From JANNFX01 sp040080075 (GTDB lineage: Bacteria > Pseudomonadota > Alphaproteobacteria > Rhizobiales > Hyphomicrobiaceae), in the NCBI GenBank assembly GCA_040080075.1, contig JBEBJD010000106.1, positions 1-16,168 of the forward strand: 16,168 nucleotides of DNA, written 5' to 3'. The position numbers were made by a program, and so were the translations under genes. The notes under the pieces were generated by a model, which was not told where the DNA came from, ran no database searches, and saw nothing but the letters and a program-made list of their open reading frames with translations. Positions 7,135-14,046 of this stretch are shown here, piece by piece (position 1 is the first letter of the stretch; each line of letters opens with the position of its first letter).

Positions 7135-7207
7135 CTAGTGGCCCTTATGTCGCGCCAAAATCGGAACGGGTTGGGGCCATGATGCGATTTTGGCGCGACG
7201 GGCCACT
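7135..7207. repeat. Long bulged palindrome, copy 2
   Basis: Inner arms are a perfect 15-bp match (7149-7163 with 7185-7199) and outer arms AGTGGCCC/GGGCCACT (7137-7144 with 7200-7207) pair after a 4-nt bulge (TTAT, 7145-7148). The design equals copy 1, but the bulge is on the opposite arm. Both copies begin with CTAGTG, 92 bp apart. The element overlaps the last 20 codons of the neighbouring membrane-protein gene, and that gene's TAA stop falls in the bulge. Confidence 0.85.
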
Positions 7208-7651
7208 CGTGTCGTCTCCATCGAACGCTGCTCCGCCCGCACCGCGACCTCCGGCCAGCCAATAGACAAAGCCGGCCGCCAGTCCGGTGGTCAGGAAGGC
7301 GCGCAGCGCATAGTCGTGCATGAAAGTCCGGTTCGGGTCCTCTCCCATGTGGAGGACGAGGAAACCGGCGAACGCAATCGCGATACCCGCAACGGCGTAG
7401 TAAATCCAATTGCGAAGCCCCTGCCATTCGGCAAGGGCGACCGCAACAAGCGCGAAAGGCGCCGAAAAGAACGCCGATTGGGTTGCAACCAGCAATACCA
7501 GCCATGCCAAGCCGCCGGATTTTTCCAGAAGCATTGAACTATCGATTTTCGCAATTTCCGTTGGTGGGGTTACAAACAATACCTGCACCAGCCCGGCTGC
7601 AAGGCAGGCGGCAACGAACGCAAAGAAAACTCGAAATAGCGATCTGATCAT
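7145..7651 (-). CDS. Four-helix membrane protein, paralogue of upstream gene
   Basis: No family name known to me. The 168-residue product has four predicted transmembrane helices (about residues 8-29, 48-78, 86-106, 120-140). It is a diverged paralogue of the 142-residue protein encoded just upstream: both have a Glu followed a few residues later by G-[IL]-R-[NS]-W-[IL]-YY before helix 3, and a G-x-A-[AG]-G-x-VYWL-x-x-GR ending to helix 4. The paralogue stops two residues after that GR. This one continues for about 25 residues, the last 20 of which (from SGPSR) are encoded by palindrome copy 2. AGG lies eight nt before the ATG. It is probably the third gene of an rlmN operon, after a 109-nt gap. 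Confidence 0.75.
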   Translation of the reverse strand: MIRSLFRVFFAFVAACLAAGLVQVLFVTPPTEIAKIDSSMLLEKSGGLAWLVLLVATQSAFFSAPFALVAVALAEWQGLRNWIYYAVAGIAIAFAGFLVLHMGEDPNRTFMHDYALRAFLTTGLAAGFVYWLAGGRGAGGAAFDGDDTSGPSRQNRIMAPTRSDFGAT

Positions 7652-7760
7652 GCCTGCTACCTGTCTCCGGTTACCGCGTGTGTCCCAAACGTATAGCCCT
7701 CAAGCCATCGCATTCAACGTCAAAACAATGGCATGTTGAACGATTGTGACCTCGTGAGAT

Positions 7761-8189
7761 TTACGCAGTTCGGCCGGCTATGAGCCAATAGACGAGCCCG
7801 CCGGCAAATCCAGCAGTGGCCAGCACCTGCCACAATGCCGCGACCGGAACGGCCGCCGCAACACCTTGATCCAGCACAGTCATGAGCGGGATTGAGGCCA
7901 ACGCCACGCCCCCACCGATGACGTAATAGAGCCAAGACCGGATACCAGCCACCTCACCAATGAGTATGACAGCAACTGCTGGCAGGATGGTCATGGCAGA
8001 GGCCCATCTCAGACCCTCCAAAACCCAATCTAAGATTAGGGCCAGATTGTCCGGGTTGAGCTCGCGCCCAAACGTGGCATGCGTGAACTTTTCCAGGCCC
8101 AGCGTCACCAGAACGGCACTGGCTGCAATAGCAGCAAGCAGGGAAGCAATGGGAACGAGGATCAACCGGCCTATGGTGCGCCAAATCAT
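7761..8189 (-). CDS. Four-helix membrane protein, coupled to rlmN
   Basis: No family name known to me. The 142-residue inner-membrane protein has four predicted transmembrane helices (about residues 5-30, 60-83, 85-106, 118-138) and a short polar loop (30-55) after helix 1. The second half carries the motifs shared with the gene downstream (GIRSWLYY and GFAGGLVYWLIAGR). Its ATG overlaps the rlmN stop as ATGA, a classic sign of translational coupling. Two adjacent related genes point to a local duplication. A role in ribosome or RNA biology is not implied by sequence; the link with rlmN may be only transcriptional. Confidence 0.75.
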   Translation of the reverse strand: MIWRTIGRLILVPIASLLAAIAASAVLVTLGLEKFTHATFGRELNPDNLALILDWVLEGLRWASAMTILPAVAVILIGEVAGIRSWLYYVIGGGVALASIPLMTVLDQGVAAAVPVAALWQVLATAGFAGGLVYWLIAGRTA

Positions 8190-9409
8190 ACTGGACCGGT
8201 TCCGATGGTGCGGACCTCGGCACCGCGTTCACTGGCGCGCAACTTCACGCTCTCCGATTTGAGCTGCCCACATGCGGCGAGAATGTCGCGTCCCCGAGGC
8301 GTGCGCACCGGACTGGCGTATCCGGCCTTGTTGACGACATCGGCGAAACGCTCAATTGCGGCCCACTCGGAACACTCAAAGCTTGATCCCGGCCAAGGAT
8401 TGAAAGGGATGAGATTTATCTTGGCGGGAATGCCAGCAAGCAAGCGCACCAGGGCGCGCGCTTCGGCGAGACTGTCGTTGATGCCCTTCAACATGACGTA
8501 TTCGAAGGTGATGCGCCGGGCGTTGGAAACACCAGGATAGGTGCGGCAGGCTTCGAGTAACTGGGCGATAGGATACTTCCTATTGACCGGCACCAGCTCG
8601 TCGCGCAAATCGTCGCGCACGGCATGCAGTGAAATCGCCAGACTTGTGCCCACTTCCTCTCCCCAGCGCCCGATCTCGGGCACCACGCCCGAAGTTGAAA
8701 GCGTAATGCGGCGGCGGGACAGCGAAAGTCCTTCGCCATCGGAGGCCGTCTCCATGGCTTCTTTAACGCTGGCGAAATTATAGAGGGGCTCTCCCATCCC
8801 CATCAGCACCACGTTTGTTATCTTACGATCTGACGTGGGCAGCATTTGCCCGCCGTCGAGTGGAGTGGCACCGGGCCAATCGCCGATGCGGTCGCGTGCG
8901 AGGAGAATTTGACCCACGATTTCGGAAGCTTCCAGGTTGCGCACCAAACGCTGGGTTCCGGTATGGCAAAACGAGCACGTCAGCGTGCAGCCGACCTGAC
9001 TGGAAATGCACAATGTGCCGCGATCATCTTCGGGAATATAAACGGTTTCGATTTCCGGGGCTCTGGCCTCATGTCCGCGCTTTGGCAGTCGCAGCAGCCA
9101 CTTGCGGGTTCCATCAATCGATATTTGCTCGGCAACGATCTCCGGCCTGTCGAGCGTGTGCGCCGCCTCAAGTTTTTGGCGCAGCTCTTTTGACATGTCG
9201 GTCATTTGATCGAACGCGGTCGCGCCTGAAACATAGATCCAGCGCCACAACTGATTGACGCGCATACGAACCTGCTTAGGCGGCACTCCAATGGCTATTA
9301 ACGCGGCCGATAAACCATCGCGATTTAACCCTGCCAACGAATTCTTTGAATCCGTGGCGGCCCCCGTTAATGTCTCCGATGGCAGACTATGTGAAACAAC
9401 GTCAACCAT
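8186..9409 (-). CDS. rlmN: 23S rRNA (adenine2503-C2)-methyltransferase RlmN
   Basis: Radical-SAM enzyme that methylates C2 of adenine 2503 in 23S rRNA and, in studied species, adenine 37 in some tRNAs. The 407-residue protein is slightly long for the family because of a variable N-terminus of about 25 residues. The [4Fe-4S]-binding C-x3-C-x2-C motif (CTLTCSFC) is at residues 141-148. The two further cysteines used in the ping-pong mechanism are present: C134 in GTLCISSQ and C380 in ILAACGQLK. The GEPLYN and STSGVVP segments of the SAM-binding barrel are also recognisable. The ATG has AGGAT a few bases upstream. Its stop overlaps the start of a small membrane-protein gene, so it heads a likely three-gene operon. 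Confidence 0.96.
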   Translation of the reverse strand: MVDVVSHSLPSETLTGAATDSKNSLAGLNRDGLSAALIAIGVPPKQVRMRVNQLWRWIYVSGATAFDQMTDMSKELRQKLEAAHTLDRPEIVAEQISIDGTRKWLLRLPKRGHEARAPEIETVYIPEDDRGTLCISSQVGCTLTCSFCHTGTQRLVRNLEASEIVGQILLARDRIGDWPGATPLDGGQMLPTSDRKITNVVLMGMGEPLYNFASVKEAMETASDGEGLSLSRRRITLSTSGVVPEIGRWGEEVGTSLAISLHAVRDDLRDELVPVNRKYPIAQLLEACRTYPGVSNARRITFEYVMLKGINDSLAEARALVRLLAGIPAKINLIPFNPWPGSSFECSEWAAIERFADVVNKAGYASPVRTPRGRDILAACGQLKSESVKLRASERGAEVRTIGTGPV

Positions 9410-9594
9410 TTCTATCCTGCATTTTCATATGATTTTCAGAGCGTTATTTTCGCGTGATGACAAAGAAAGCGGGCGGGCTATTTGCCAGACCTAGCACAAG
9501 TTGTCTCCAAATCTGATCAAATTAGCTTCAATTCGAACGGCGAAGATAAGGCCCGAAGCAAGACATTGGGGGCAACTATGAAGTCATTGTGAAG
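9410..9594. other. Divergent promoter region of rlmN and small ORFs
   Basis: The gap lies between rlmN (minus) and the small plus-strand ORFs. It is moderately AT-rich (9480-9550) and should contain promoters in both directions, but no confident -35/-10 pair was found. It also holds a four-codon ORF (ATG at 9578, stop at 9590-9592) behind a GGGGG at about 9568-9572. Confidence 0.3.
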
Positions 9595-9702
9595 ATGCCG
9601 CGTGTCATTAAACACAAACACGCTGAGAAATCGAGACGAGGGCCCATTAAGCGATTTGCGCAAGAAGGGCCACCAAGAGGTTCAAAATGGCAACCATTGT
9701 GA
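9595..9702 (+). CDS. Possible 35-residue basic peptide
   Basis: A short frame from ATG at 9595 to TGA at 9700-9702 encodes a very basic peptide (start MPRVIKHKHAEKSRRG). It overlaps the beginning of the 85-residue ORF by 16 nt in another frame. It has no good ribosome site of its own, but sits three bases after the stop of the four-codon ORF at 9578. It could be a coupled leader or a chance frame; evidence is weak. Confidence 0.2.
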   Translation: MPRVIKHKHAEKSRRGPIKRFAQEGPPRGSKWQPL

Positions 9703-9944
9703 GCACAACGTGTATCAGCTTCGAGGCCCCGGAAACTGGCTATGCTGACGATCCCTGGGAGCATCGCAATGAGAGTATGCAGACTTTAAACGAGCGAAGG
9801 GCCCAAATTGCACGGGGCCAATCCGGCAAGGTCTATTGGGGCGACAGGGGCGTCACTCACCTTTTAGACGCACAGCCAACAGGCGCCCCATCCGGCGCAT
9901 CGGTGACGATCTGGGGACCGGCTGTGAAGCCGCGGCGGGCTTAA
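9687..9944 (+). CDS. Small hypothetical protein, 85 residues
   Basis: Not recognised. The soluble product is rich in Gly, Ala, Pro and charged residues, with a short amphipathic stretch ESMQTLNERRAQIARGQ in the middle and no signal peptide or membrane segment. The ATG is preceded by AGAGG at a good distance (about 7 nt). Codon use resembles that of neighbouring genes. It converges on hslU with only 27 nt between stops. Short length and absence of a known domain make this a probable rather than certain gene. Confidence 0.45.
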   Translation: MATIVSTTCISFEAPETGYADDPWEHRNESMQTLNERRAQIARGQSGKVYWGDRGVTHLLDAQPTGAPSGASVTIWGPAVKPRRA

Positions 9945-9971
9945 CGGGCATTCATTTGGACCCGAGTTCAG

Positions 9972-11300
9972 TCACAAAATGAATTTCGATAAATCCGCAT
10001 TTTTGGCCAGAGCGCCGATGCGGCGGGCTACGTAGCTGGCATCAATCGCGATCGTCTCGCCGCTGCGATCGGACGCCTCAAACGAGATTTCATCGAGCAC
10101 ACGCTCCATCACGGTTTGAAGCCGCCGGGCGCCAATGTTCTCAACGGTCGAATTGACTAGCACCGCCGCATCGGCGAGCGCATCGATGGCGTCAGCCGAA
10201 AACGAGAGTGTCAGACCCTCGGTTGCCATCAGCGCCACGTACTGCTTGATCAGACTGGCCTCGGGTTCGGTCAAGATGCGGCGCATATCGTCCCTGGTGA
10301 GCGCGGTCAGTTCAACCCGTATCGGCAGGCGGCCCTGCAGTTCAGGCAACAGGTCCGAGGGTTTGGCGACATGGAACGCACCTGACGCGATGAACAGCAC
10401 GTGATCGGTCTTGACCGGTCCGTGCTTGGTCGAAACGATGGTGCCTTCAATCAACGGCAAGAGGTCGCGTTGCACGCCCTCGCGCGAGACATCGGCTCCC
10501 GCGCGGCCAGAGTCAGAACGCGAACACACCTTGTCGATTTCATCGAGGAAGACGATGCCGTTGTTTTCAACCGACCTGATGGCATCGGCCGTGATCTGCT
10601 CGCTGTCGATCAGCTTGTCGCTTTCCTCCGCGATCAGAATCGCATGACTGTCCTTGACGGTAATGCGGCGCGGCTTGGTCCTGCCACCCATGGCCTTTGA
10701 CAGCATCTCGCCCAGATTGATGCCGCCCGGAGGGCCTCCGCCAAAACCTCCCGCACCTGCACCCGACAGATCGAACATCGTCATGCCTTGTGGGCTTTCC
10801 GTGGTCGTGATCTCTATTTCTTTGCCGGTCAACTCGTTGTTGCGCAGCTTTTTGCGGAAGCTCTCGCGGGTGGCGGGAGATGAGCCCGCACCGACCAGCG
10901 CATCGAGCACGCGCTCTTCGGCGTTCTTCTCGGCCTTGGCGCGCACCTCTTTGCGTTTGGCGTCACGGACAAGCGCAATGCCAACTTCAACGAGATCGCG
11001 AATGATGCTGTCGACATCGCGGCCGACATAGCCCACTTCGGTGAACTTGGTGGCTTCAACCTTTAGGAAGGGCGCTCCTGCGAGTTTGGCCAGCCGCCGC
11101 GATATCTCAGTTTTGCCCACACCAGTTGGACCGATCATGAGAATGTTCTTGGGCAGGACTTCGTCCTTGAGGTCGGCGCTCAACTGTTGGCGCCGCCAAC
11201 GGTTGCGCAGCGCAATGGCGACGGCGCGCTTGGCGTCGTTTTGACCGATGATGTAGCGGTCGAGTTCAGAGACGATTTCGCGGGGTGAGAAGGTGGTCAT
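9972..11300 (-). CDS. hslU: HslU, ATPase/unfoldase of the HslUV protease
   Basis: AAA+ hexamer (ClpY) that unfolds proteins and feeds them into the HslV peptidase in the cytoplasm. The 442-residue protein is standard length. The Walker A motif GPTGVGKT is at residues 57-64, the pore loop GYVG at 90-93, the inserted I domain at about 110-235 with a Gly/Pro-rich stretch near 180-195, and the Walker B IVFLDEID at 249-256. The C-terminus SKFIL matches the tail that docks between HslV subunits. The ribosome site is weak (GAGATT about 13 nt before ATG). hslV lies 115 nt upstream on the same strand, so the two are probably cotranscribed. A 15-bp palindrome lies 18 nt upstream of the ATG. Confidence 0.97.
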   Translation of the reverse strand: MTTFSPREIVSELDRYIIGQNDAKRAVAIALRNRWRRQQLSADLKDEVLPKNILMIGPTGVGKTEISRRLAKLAGAPFLKVEATKFTEVGYVGRDVDSIIRDLVEVGIALVRDAKRKEVRAKAEKNAEERVLDALVGAGSSPATRESFRKKLRNNELTGKEIEITTTESPQGMTMFDLSGAGAGGFGGGPPGGINLGEMLSKAMGGRTKPRRITVKDSHAILIAEESDKLIDSEQITADAIRSVENNGIVFLDEIDKVCSRSDSGRAGADVSREGVQRDLLPLIEGTIVSTKHGPVKTDHVLFIASGAFHVAKPSDLLPELQGRLPIRVELTALTRDDMRRILTEPEASLIKQYVALMATEGLTLSFSADAIDALADAAVLVNSTVENIGARRLQTVMERVLDEISFEASDRSGETIAIDASYVARRIGALAKNADLSKFIL

Positions 11301-11317
11301 GCGTGTAACGGGAATCT

Positions 11318-11332
11318 CAAAAACGGTTTTTG
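11318..11332. repeat. 15-bp palindrome in the hslU leader
   Basis: CAAAAACGGTTTTTG is a perfect odd-centred palindrome (7-bp arms, central G) 18 nt upstream of the hslU ATG. As RNA it could only form a strained hairpin, so a DNA-binding site is more plausible, though chance is possible. Confidence 0.35.
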
Positions 11333-11415
11333 GGCTATCTTATTTTCGTTGACTTGCAGGTTGCAGTTACGGCGCTTTTATAGTGGCGCGCCTTTGGCAC
11401 GACGCCTATCCCAAC

Positions 11416-12006
11416 CTATGAATTCGAACCGCTAATTGTTGAAGACTCTAAACTCTCCACCACCACATTCGTGTTGGTATAGACGCAGATATCTGCCGCA
11501 ATCGCCATGGCCTTGCGGGCGATTTCTTCGGCACCGAGCGGCTGATCGAGCAATGCCCGGGCTGCCGAAAGTGCATACATGCCGCCCGAGCCGATGCCCA
11601 TCACGTGATGTTCGGGTTCAAGCACGTCACCGGTCCCGGTCAAAACAAGCGTGACATCCTTATCGGCAACAATCATCATGGCTTCGAGCTTACGAAGATA
11701 ACGGTCGGTGCGCCAATCCTTGGCAAGTTCCACACAGGCTCGGGTCAATTGACCTGGGTATTGCTCGAGCTTGGCTTCTAGGCGCTCGAACAGCGTAAAC
11801 GCATCGGCCGTGGCGCCAGCAAAGCCCCCGATCACGTCGCCGCGACCAAGCGGACGCACCTTGCGGGCGTTGGATTTGATGACCGTCGATCCCAGGCTGA
11901 CCTGACCATCACCAGCGACAACCACGCGCCCGCCTTTGCGCACAGTTAGTATCGTGGTGCCGTGCCAGGATGGCACAGCTGGCGCGTTTTGGGTGTCGGC
12001 GGTCAT
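11416..12006 (-). CDS. hslV: HslV, peptidase subunit of the HslUV protease
   Basis: N-terminal-threonine protease (ClpQ) of the proteasome-beta-like family; two hexameric rings form the chamber that HslU caps. The 196-residue product has a 16-residue propeptide ending WHG, followed by TTILTVRKGG; cleavage before Thr17 would release the catalytic threonine, an extended form common in alphaproteobacteria. AGDGQVSLG and GFAGATADAFTLFE are also family segments. AGGA six nt upstream supports the ATG. The gene is divergent from hisB, whose promoter must share the gap of about 100 nt. A heat-shock promoter would be expected, but I cannot point to a convincing sigma-32 site. HslUV normally clears misfolded or regulatory proteins. 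Confidence 0.96.
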   Translation of the reverse strand: MTADTQNAPAVPSWHGTTILTVRKGGRVVVAGDGQVSLGSTVIKSNARKVRPLGRGDVIGGFAGATADAFTLFERLEAKLEQYPGQLTRACVELAKDWRTDRYLRKLEAMMIVADKDVTLVLTGTGDVLEPEHHVMGIGSGGMYALSAARALLDQPLGAEEIARKAMAIAADICVYTNTNVVVESLESSTISGSNS

Positions 12007-12045
12007 GGTTGGTCCTGCACTTTCATGTCACCTGGCGTGCACCGT

Positions 12046-12073
12046 TATCTGGCACCACGCTCACGAAGCTGAT
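12046..12073 (+). promoter_or_regulatory. Candidate promoter of the hisB operon
   Basis: In the hslV-hisB gap, CTGGCA, a 16-nt spacer and GATAAA lie about 40 nt before the hisB start region. Each hexamer matches consensus at four of six positions, so this is a weak call. Confidence 0.2.
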
Positions 12074-12114
12074 AAAGGCTTGCCGGCAGTCAGGCAACAA
12101 TGAGGCGGAACCCC

Positions 12115-12711
12115 GTGAAGCGGCAGGCGACTATTTCGCGCAAGACCAAAGAGACCGAGATCGTGGCTACGATCGATCTCGACGGCACCGGCGCTTTCGA
12201 CATCAAGACGGGTGTCGGCTTTCTTGATCACATGCTGGAACAATTGGCCCGTCACTCCCTGATCGACATCAAGCTCGCCGCCAAGGGCGACCTGCACATT
12301 GATTTTCACCACACCACCGAGGATTGCGGCATCGTTCTGGGTCAGGCCTTCGCCAAGGCGCTCGGCGATAAGCAGGGCATTGCCCGTTACGCCAGCGTGC
12401 ACTTGCCAATGGATGAGACGCTGACCCGCGTGTCGCTCGATGTTTCGGGCCGGCCTTACCTGATTTGGAACGTCACGTTCTCGCGCGACAAATTGGGCGA
12501 GATGGACACCGAATTGTTCCGCGAGTGGTTTCAGGCCTTCGCCCAGAATGCCGGCATAACCCTGCATATCGCCAATTTGTATGGCGAGAATAATCATCAC
12601 ATCGCCGAGACCTGCTATAAGGGGTTGGCGCGCGCCTTGCGTGAGGCCATTACCATCGACCCGCGGCAAGCGGGCCGGGTGCCCTCCACCAAAGGAACGC
12701 TGTCCGTATGA
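12115..12711 (+). CDS. hisB: Imidazoleglycerol-phosphate dehydratase
   Basis: Removes water from imidazole-glycerol phosphate, the sixth step of histidine synthesis. This is the monofunctional form without the histidinol-phosphatase domain of enteric HisB. Metal-binding motifs are present: the FLDHMLEQLARHS region, HIDFHHTTEDCG, and NNHHIAET. The longest frame begins with ATG at 12100, which lacks a ribosome site. GTG at 12115 has GAGG nine nt upstream and gives MKRQATISRKTKET, which matches the usual N-terminus of rhizobial HisB; I therefore use it (198 residues). The stop overlaps the ATG of the next gene (ATGA), so the two are probably coupled. It is transcribed divergently from hslV. Confidence 0.95.
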   Translation: MKRQATISRKTKETEIVATIDLDGTGAFDIKTGVGFLDHMLEQLARHSLIDIKLAAKGDLHIDFHHTTEDCGIVLGQAFAKALGDKQGIARYASVHLPMDETLTRVSLDVSGRPYLIWNVTFSRDKLGEMDTELFREWFQAFAQNAGITLHIANLYGENNHHIAETCYKGLARALREAITIDPRQAGRVPSTKGTLSV

Positions 12712-13262
12712 TTTCCCTTCTATTGCGAGCCAGGGACGCAAAACACGTGGCCGTTTATACAATCCATGAGCAGCCCAACCCTCCCGCTGACCGGATCGAC
12801 CGGGCGGAGGCCCTCGTTTTCATCCCTGATGCGTTTTCATGGGGTGCGGCCGGCATGGCTCCATTCTGGCTCGCTTCACATCAGCTTTGGCTGGCATTGG
12901 GCGCCTATGTGGCTGTGGTTGCTGCGCTATGCGCCGGTCTTACGGCACTTGGTGTAAATGAGGAGGCGACCCTGTTGGCAATCCTCGCAATTAACGTCTG
13001 GGCCGGGTTTGAAGCGCACAACATTCGCCGTCAAACCCTTGAGGCCAGCGGTTGGCGTGAAGCCGGATCAGTCAGCGGGCGCAACTTGGCCGAATGCGAG
13101 CGCCGGTTCTTTGACCATTGGCTGACGGGCCAACCCATTCTGTCACGCCGGGACGCGGATGGTTCCGAACCGTCAACGCTGGGCCTGCCGCCAGCAAGTG
13201 CTCCTGCGGCAAAGGTTTCCGCACAGGGCCTGCTCGGACGGCTATTCTCTGCCGGGGCGTGA
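12708..13262 (+). CDS. DUF2628 membrane protein in the his operon
   Basis: Matches by eye the DUF2628 family found inside histidine operons of Hyphomicrobiales. The marks are an N-terminal VYTIHE segment, a FIPDAFSW motif, then two hydrophobic stretches (about residues 50-82 and 86-105) that make two or three membrane helices, and a cytoplasmic-looking C-terminal half with CERRFFDHW. Function is unknown. The ATG at 12708 overlaps the hisB stop by four bases. An in-frame GTG at 12747 would start directly at VAVYTIHE, closer to the family N-terminus, so the first 13 residues may not be translated. The stop at 13260-13262 overlaps an in-frame hisH GTG. Its conserved position suggests co-regulation with histidine synthesis, not a proven enzymatic role. 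Confidence 0.8.
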   Translation: MISLLLRARDAKHVAVYTIHEQPNPPADRIDRAEALVFIPDAFSWGAAGMAPFWLASHQLWLALGAYVAVVAALCAGLTALGVNEEATLLAILAINVWAGFEAHNIRRQTLEASGWREAGSVSGRNLAECERRFFDHWLTGQPILSRRDADGSEPSTLGLPPASAPAAKVSAQGLLGRLFSAGA

Positions 13263-13270
13263 ACAAACTC

Positions 13271-13924
13271 ATGCAGCGTGTCGTCATTATCGACTACGGG
13301 TCGGGCAATCTGCACTCGGCAGCCAAGGCCTTCGAGCGCGCGGCATTCGAGAGTGACTGCGAAACGACAATTATCGTCGCCTCAGATCCCGCGGAGGTCG
13401 CATCCGCTGACCGGATCGTATTGCCCGGCGTTGGCGCCTTCGCCGACTGCAAGCGCGGCTTAATCGCCATCCCGGGATTGCGTGAAGCCATGGAAGAGGC
13501 CGTGCAAGTCAAGGGCCGGCCGTTTCTCGGCATCTGCGTCGGGATGCAACTTCTGGCGGATCGCGGGCTCGAATTTGAATTGACAGAGGGCCTGGGCTGG
13601 ATTGGCGGCGAAGTGCGGGCCATCGAGCCAAACGATCCCGCACTCAAGATTCCGCATATGGGCTGGAACACTCTCGACGTGTTGCGCCCTCATGCCCTGC
13701 TTGATGGCATCACTACGGGCGATAACGGTCTACACGCCTATTTCGTACACTCCTATCATCTGGCTGGCTGCGCCCGCGATGTAGTGCTCGCCGAAACCAA
13801 CTACGGCGGACCGGTGACCGCTATGGTGGCCAAGGACAATATTGCCAGCACTCAGTTCCACCCCGAAAAGAGCCAGACACTGGGCCTCAAACTCATCAGC
13901 AACTTCTTGAAATGGAAGCCGTAA
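13271..13924 (+). CDS. hisH: Imidazole glycerol phosphate synthase, glutaminase subunit
   Basis: Class I glutamine amidotransferase that makes ammonia from glutamine and channels it to HisF. The 217-residue protein has the nucleophile elbow GICVGMQ with Cys89 and the His197/Glu199 pair in QFHPEKS, a complete catalytic triad; the N-terminus MQRVVIIDYGSGN is typical. The frame is open further upstream, but that part overlaps the DUF2628 gene. ATG at 13271 gives the family N-terminus; an in-frame GTG at 13259 would add four residues. hisF is not in this window: the next genes are on the opposite strand and hisA follows 1.2 kb later, so this transcript probably ends at the hairpin after the stop. 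Confidence 0.96.
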   Translation: MQRVVIIDYGSGNLHSAAKAFERAAFESDCETTIIVASDPAEVASADRIVLPGVGAFADCKRGLIAIPGLREAMEEAVQVKGRPFLGICVGMQLLADRGLEFELTEGLGWIGGEVRAIEPNDPALKIPHMGWNTLDVLRPHALLDGITTGDNGLHAYFVHSYHLAGCARDVVLAETNYGGPVTAMVAKDNIASTQFHPEKSQTLGLKLISNFLKWKP

Positions 13925-13954
13925 AAAAGGGCTGGATCGATCTGATCCAGCCCC
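13921..13954 (-). terminator. Strong intrinsic terminator between convergent genes
   Basis: Perfect 10-bp stem GGGCTGGATC/GATCCAGCCC with a 5-nt loop (13929-13953). Read on the minus strand it is followed directly by TTTTTTAC, the textbook arrangement, so it should end the Cas2/SinR-like transcript. The A-run lies at the hisH stop codon. On the plus strand the tail (CGCTAGCTTTG) is poor, but the hairpin may also help to end the hisH transcript. Confidence 0.85.
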
Positions 13955-14046
13955 GCTAGCTTTGAACCGCATGTAGAGGCCGGCTCCCCGGAGGCGACCA
14001 CTTTGGAGTCCCCTTGCGGGAGAAACGCCACACGCCAGCAAGACTC
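13955..14046 (-). ncRNA. Structured 3' UTR, possible sRNA
   Basis: The 92 nt between the Cas2/SinR-like stop and its terminator, read on the minus strand, contain short hairpin-forming pieces (CCCGCAAGGGG, CTCCGGGGAG) with CUCCC and GCCUCC in or near loops; such anti-Shine-Dalgarno stretches are common in rhizobial sRNAs. Together with the U-rich terminator this fits a 3' UTR-derived sRNA, but no known family is recognised. Confidence 0.2.

Noticed and set aside
7043..7207. Palindromes as integron attC sites (bulged stem-loops)
   Set aside because: The outer ends lack the GTTRRRY/RYYYAAC core sites, and no integrase or gene cassette array is nearby.
9950..9984. ATTCATTT/AAATGAAT inverted repeat as terminator of hslU
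   Set aside because: Long AT-rich arms with a 19-nt loop, overlapping the hslU stop and lacking a T-run; too weak.
13118..13270. N-terminal extension of hisH
   Set aside because: Lies inside the DUF2628 gene; the sequence is Ser/Gly/Arg-rich and the family N-terminus starts at 13271.
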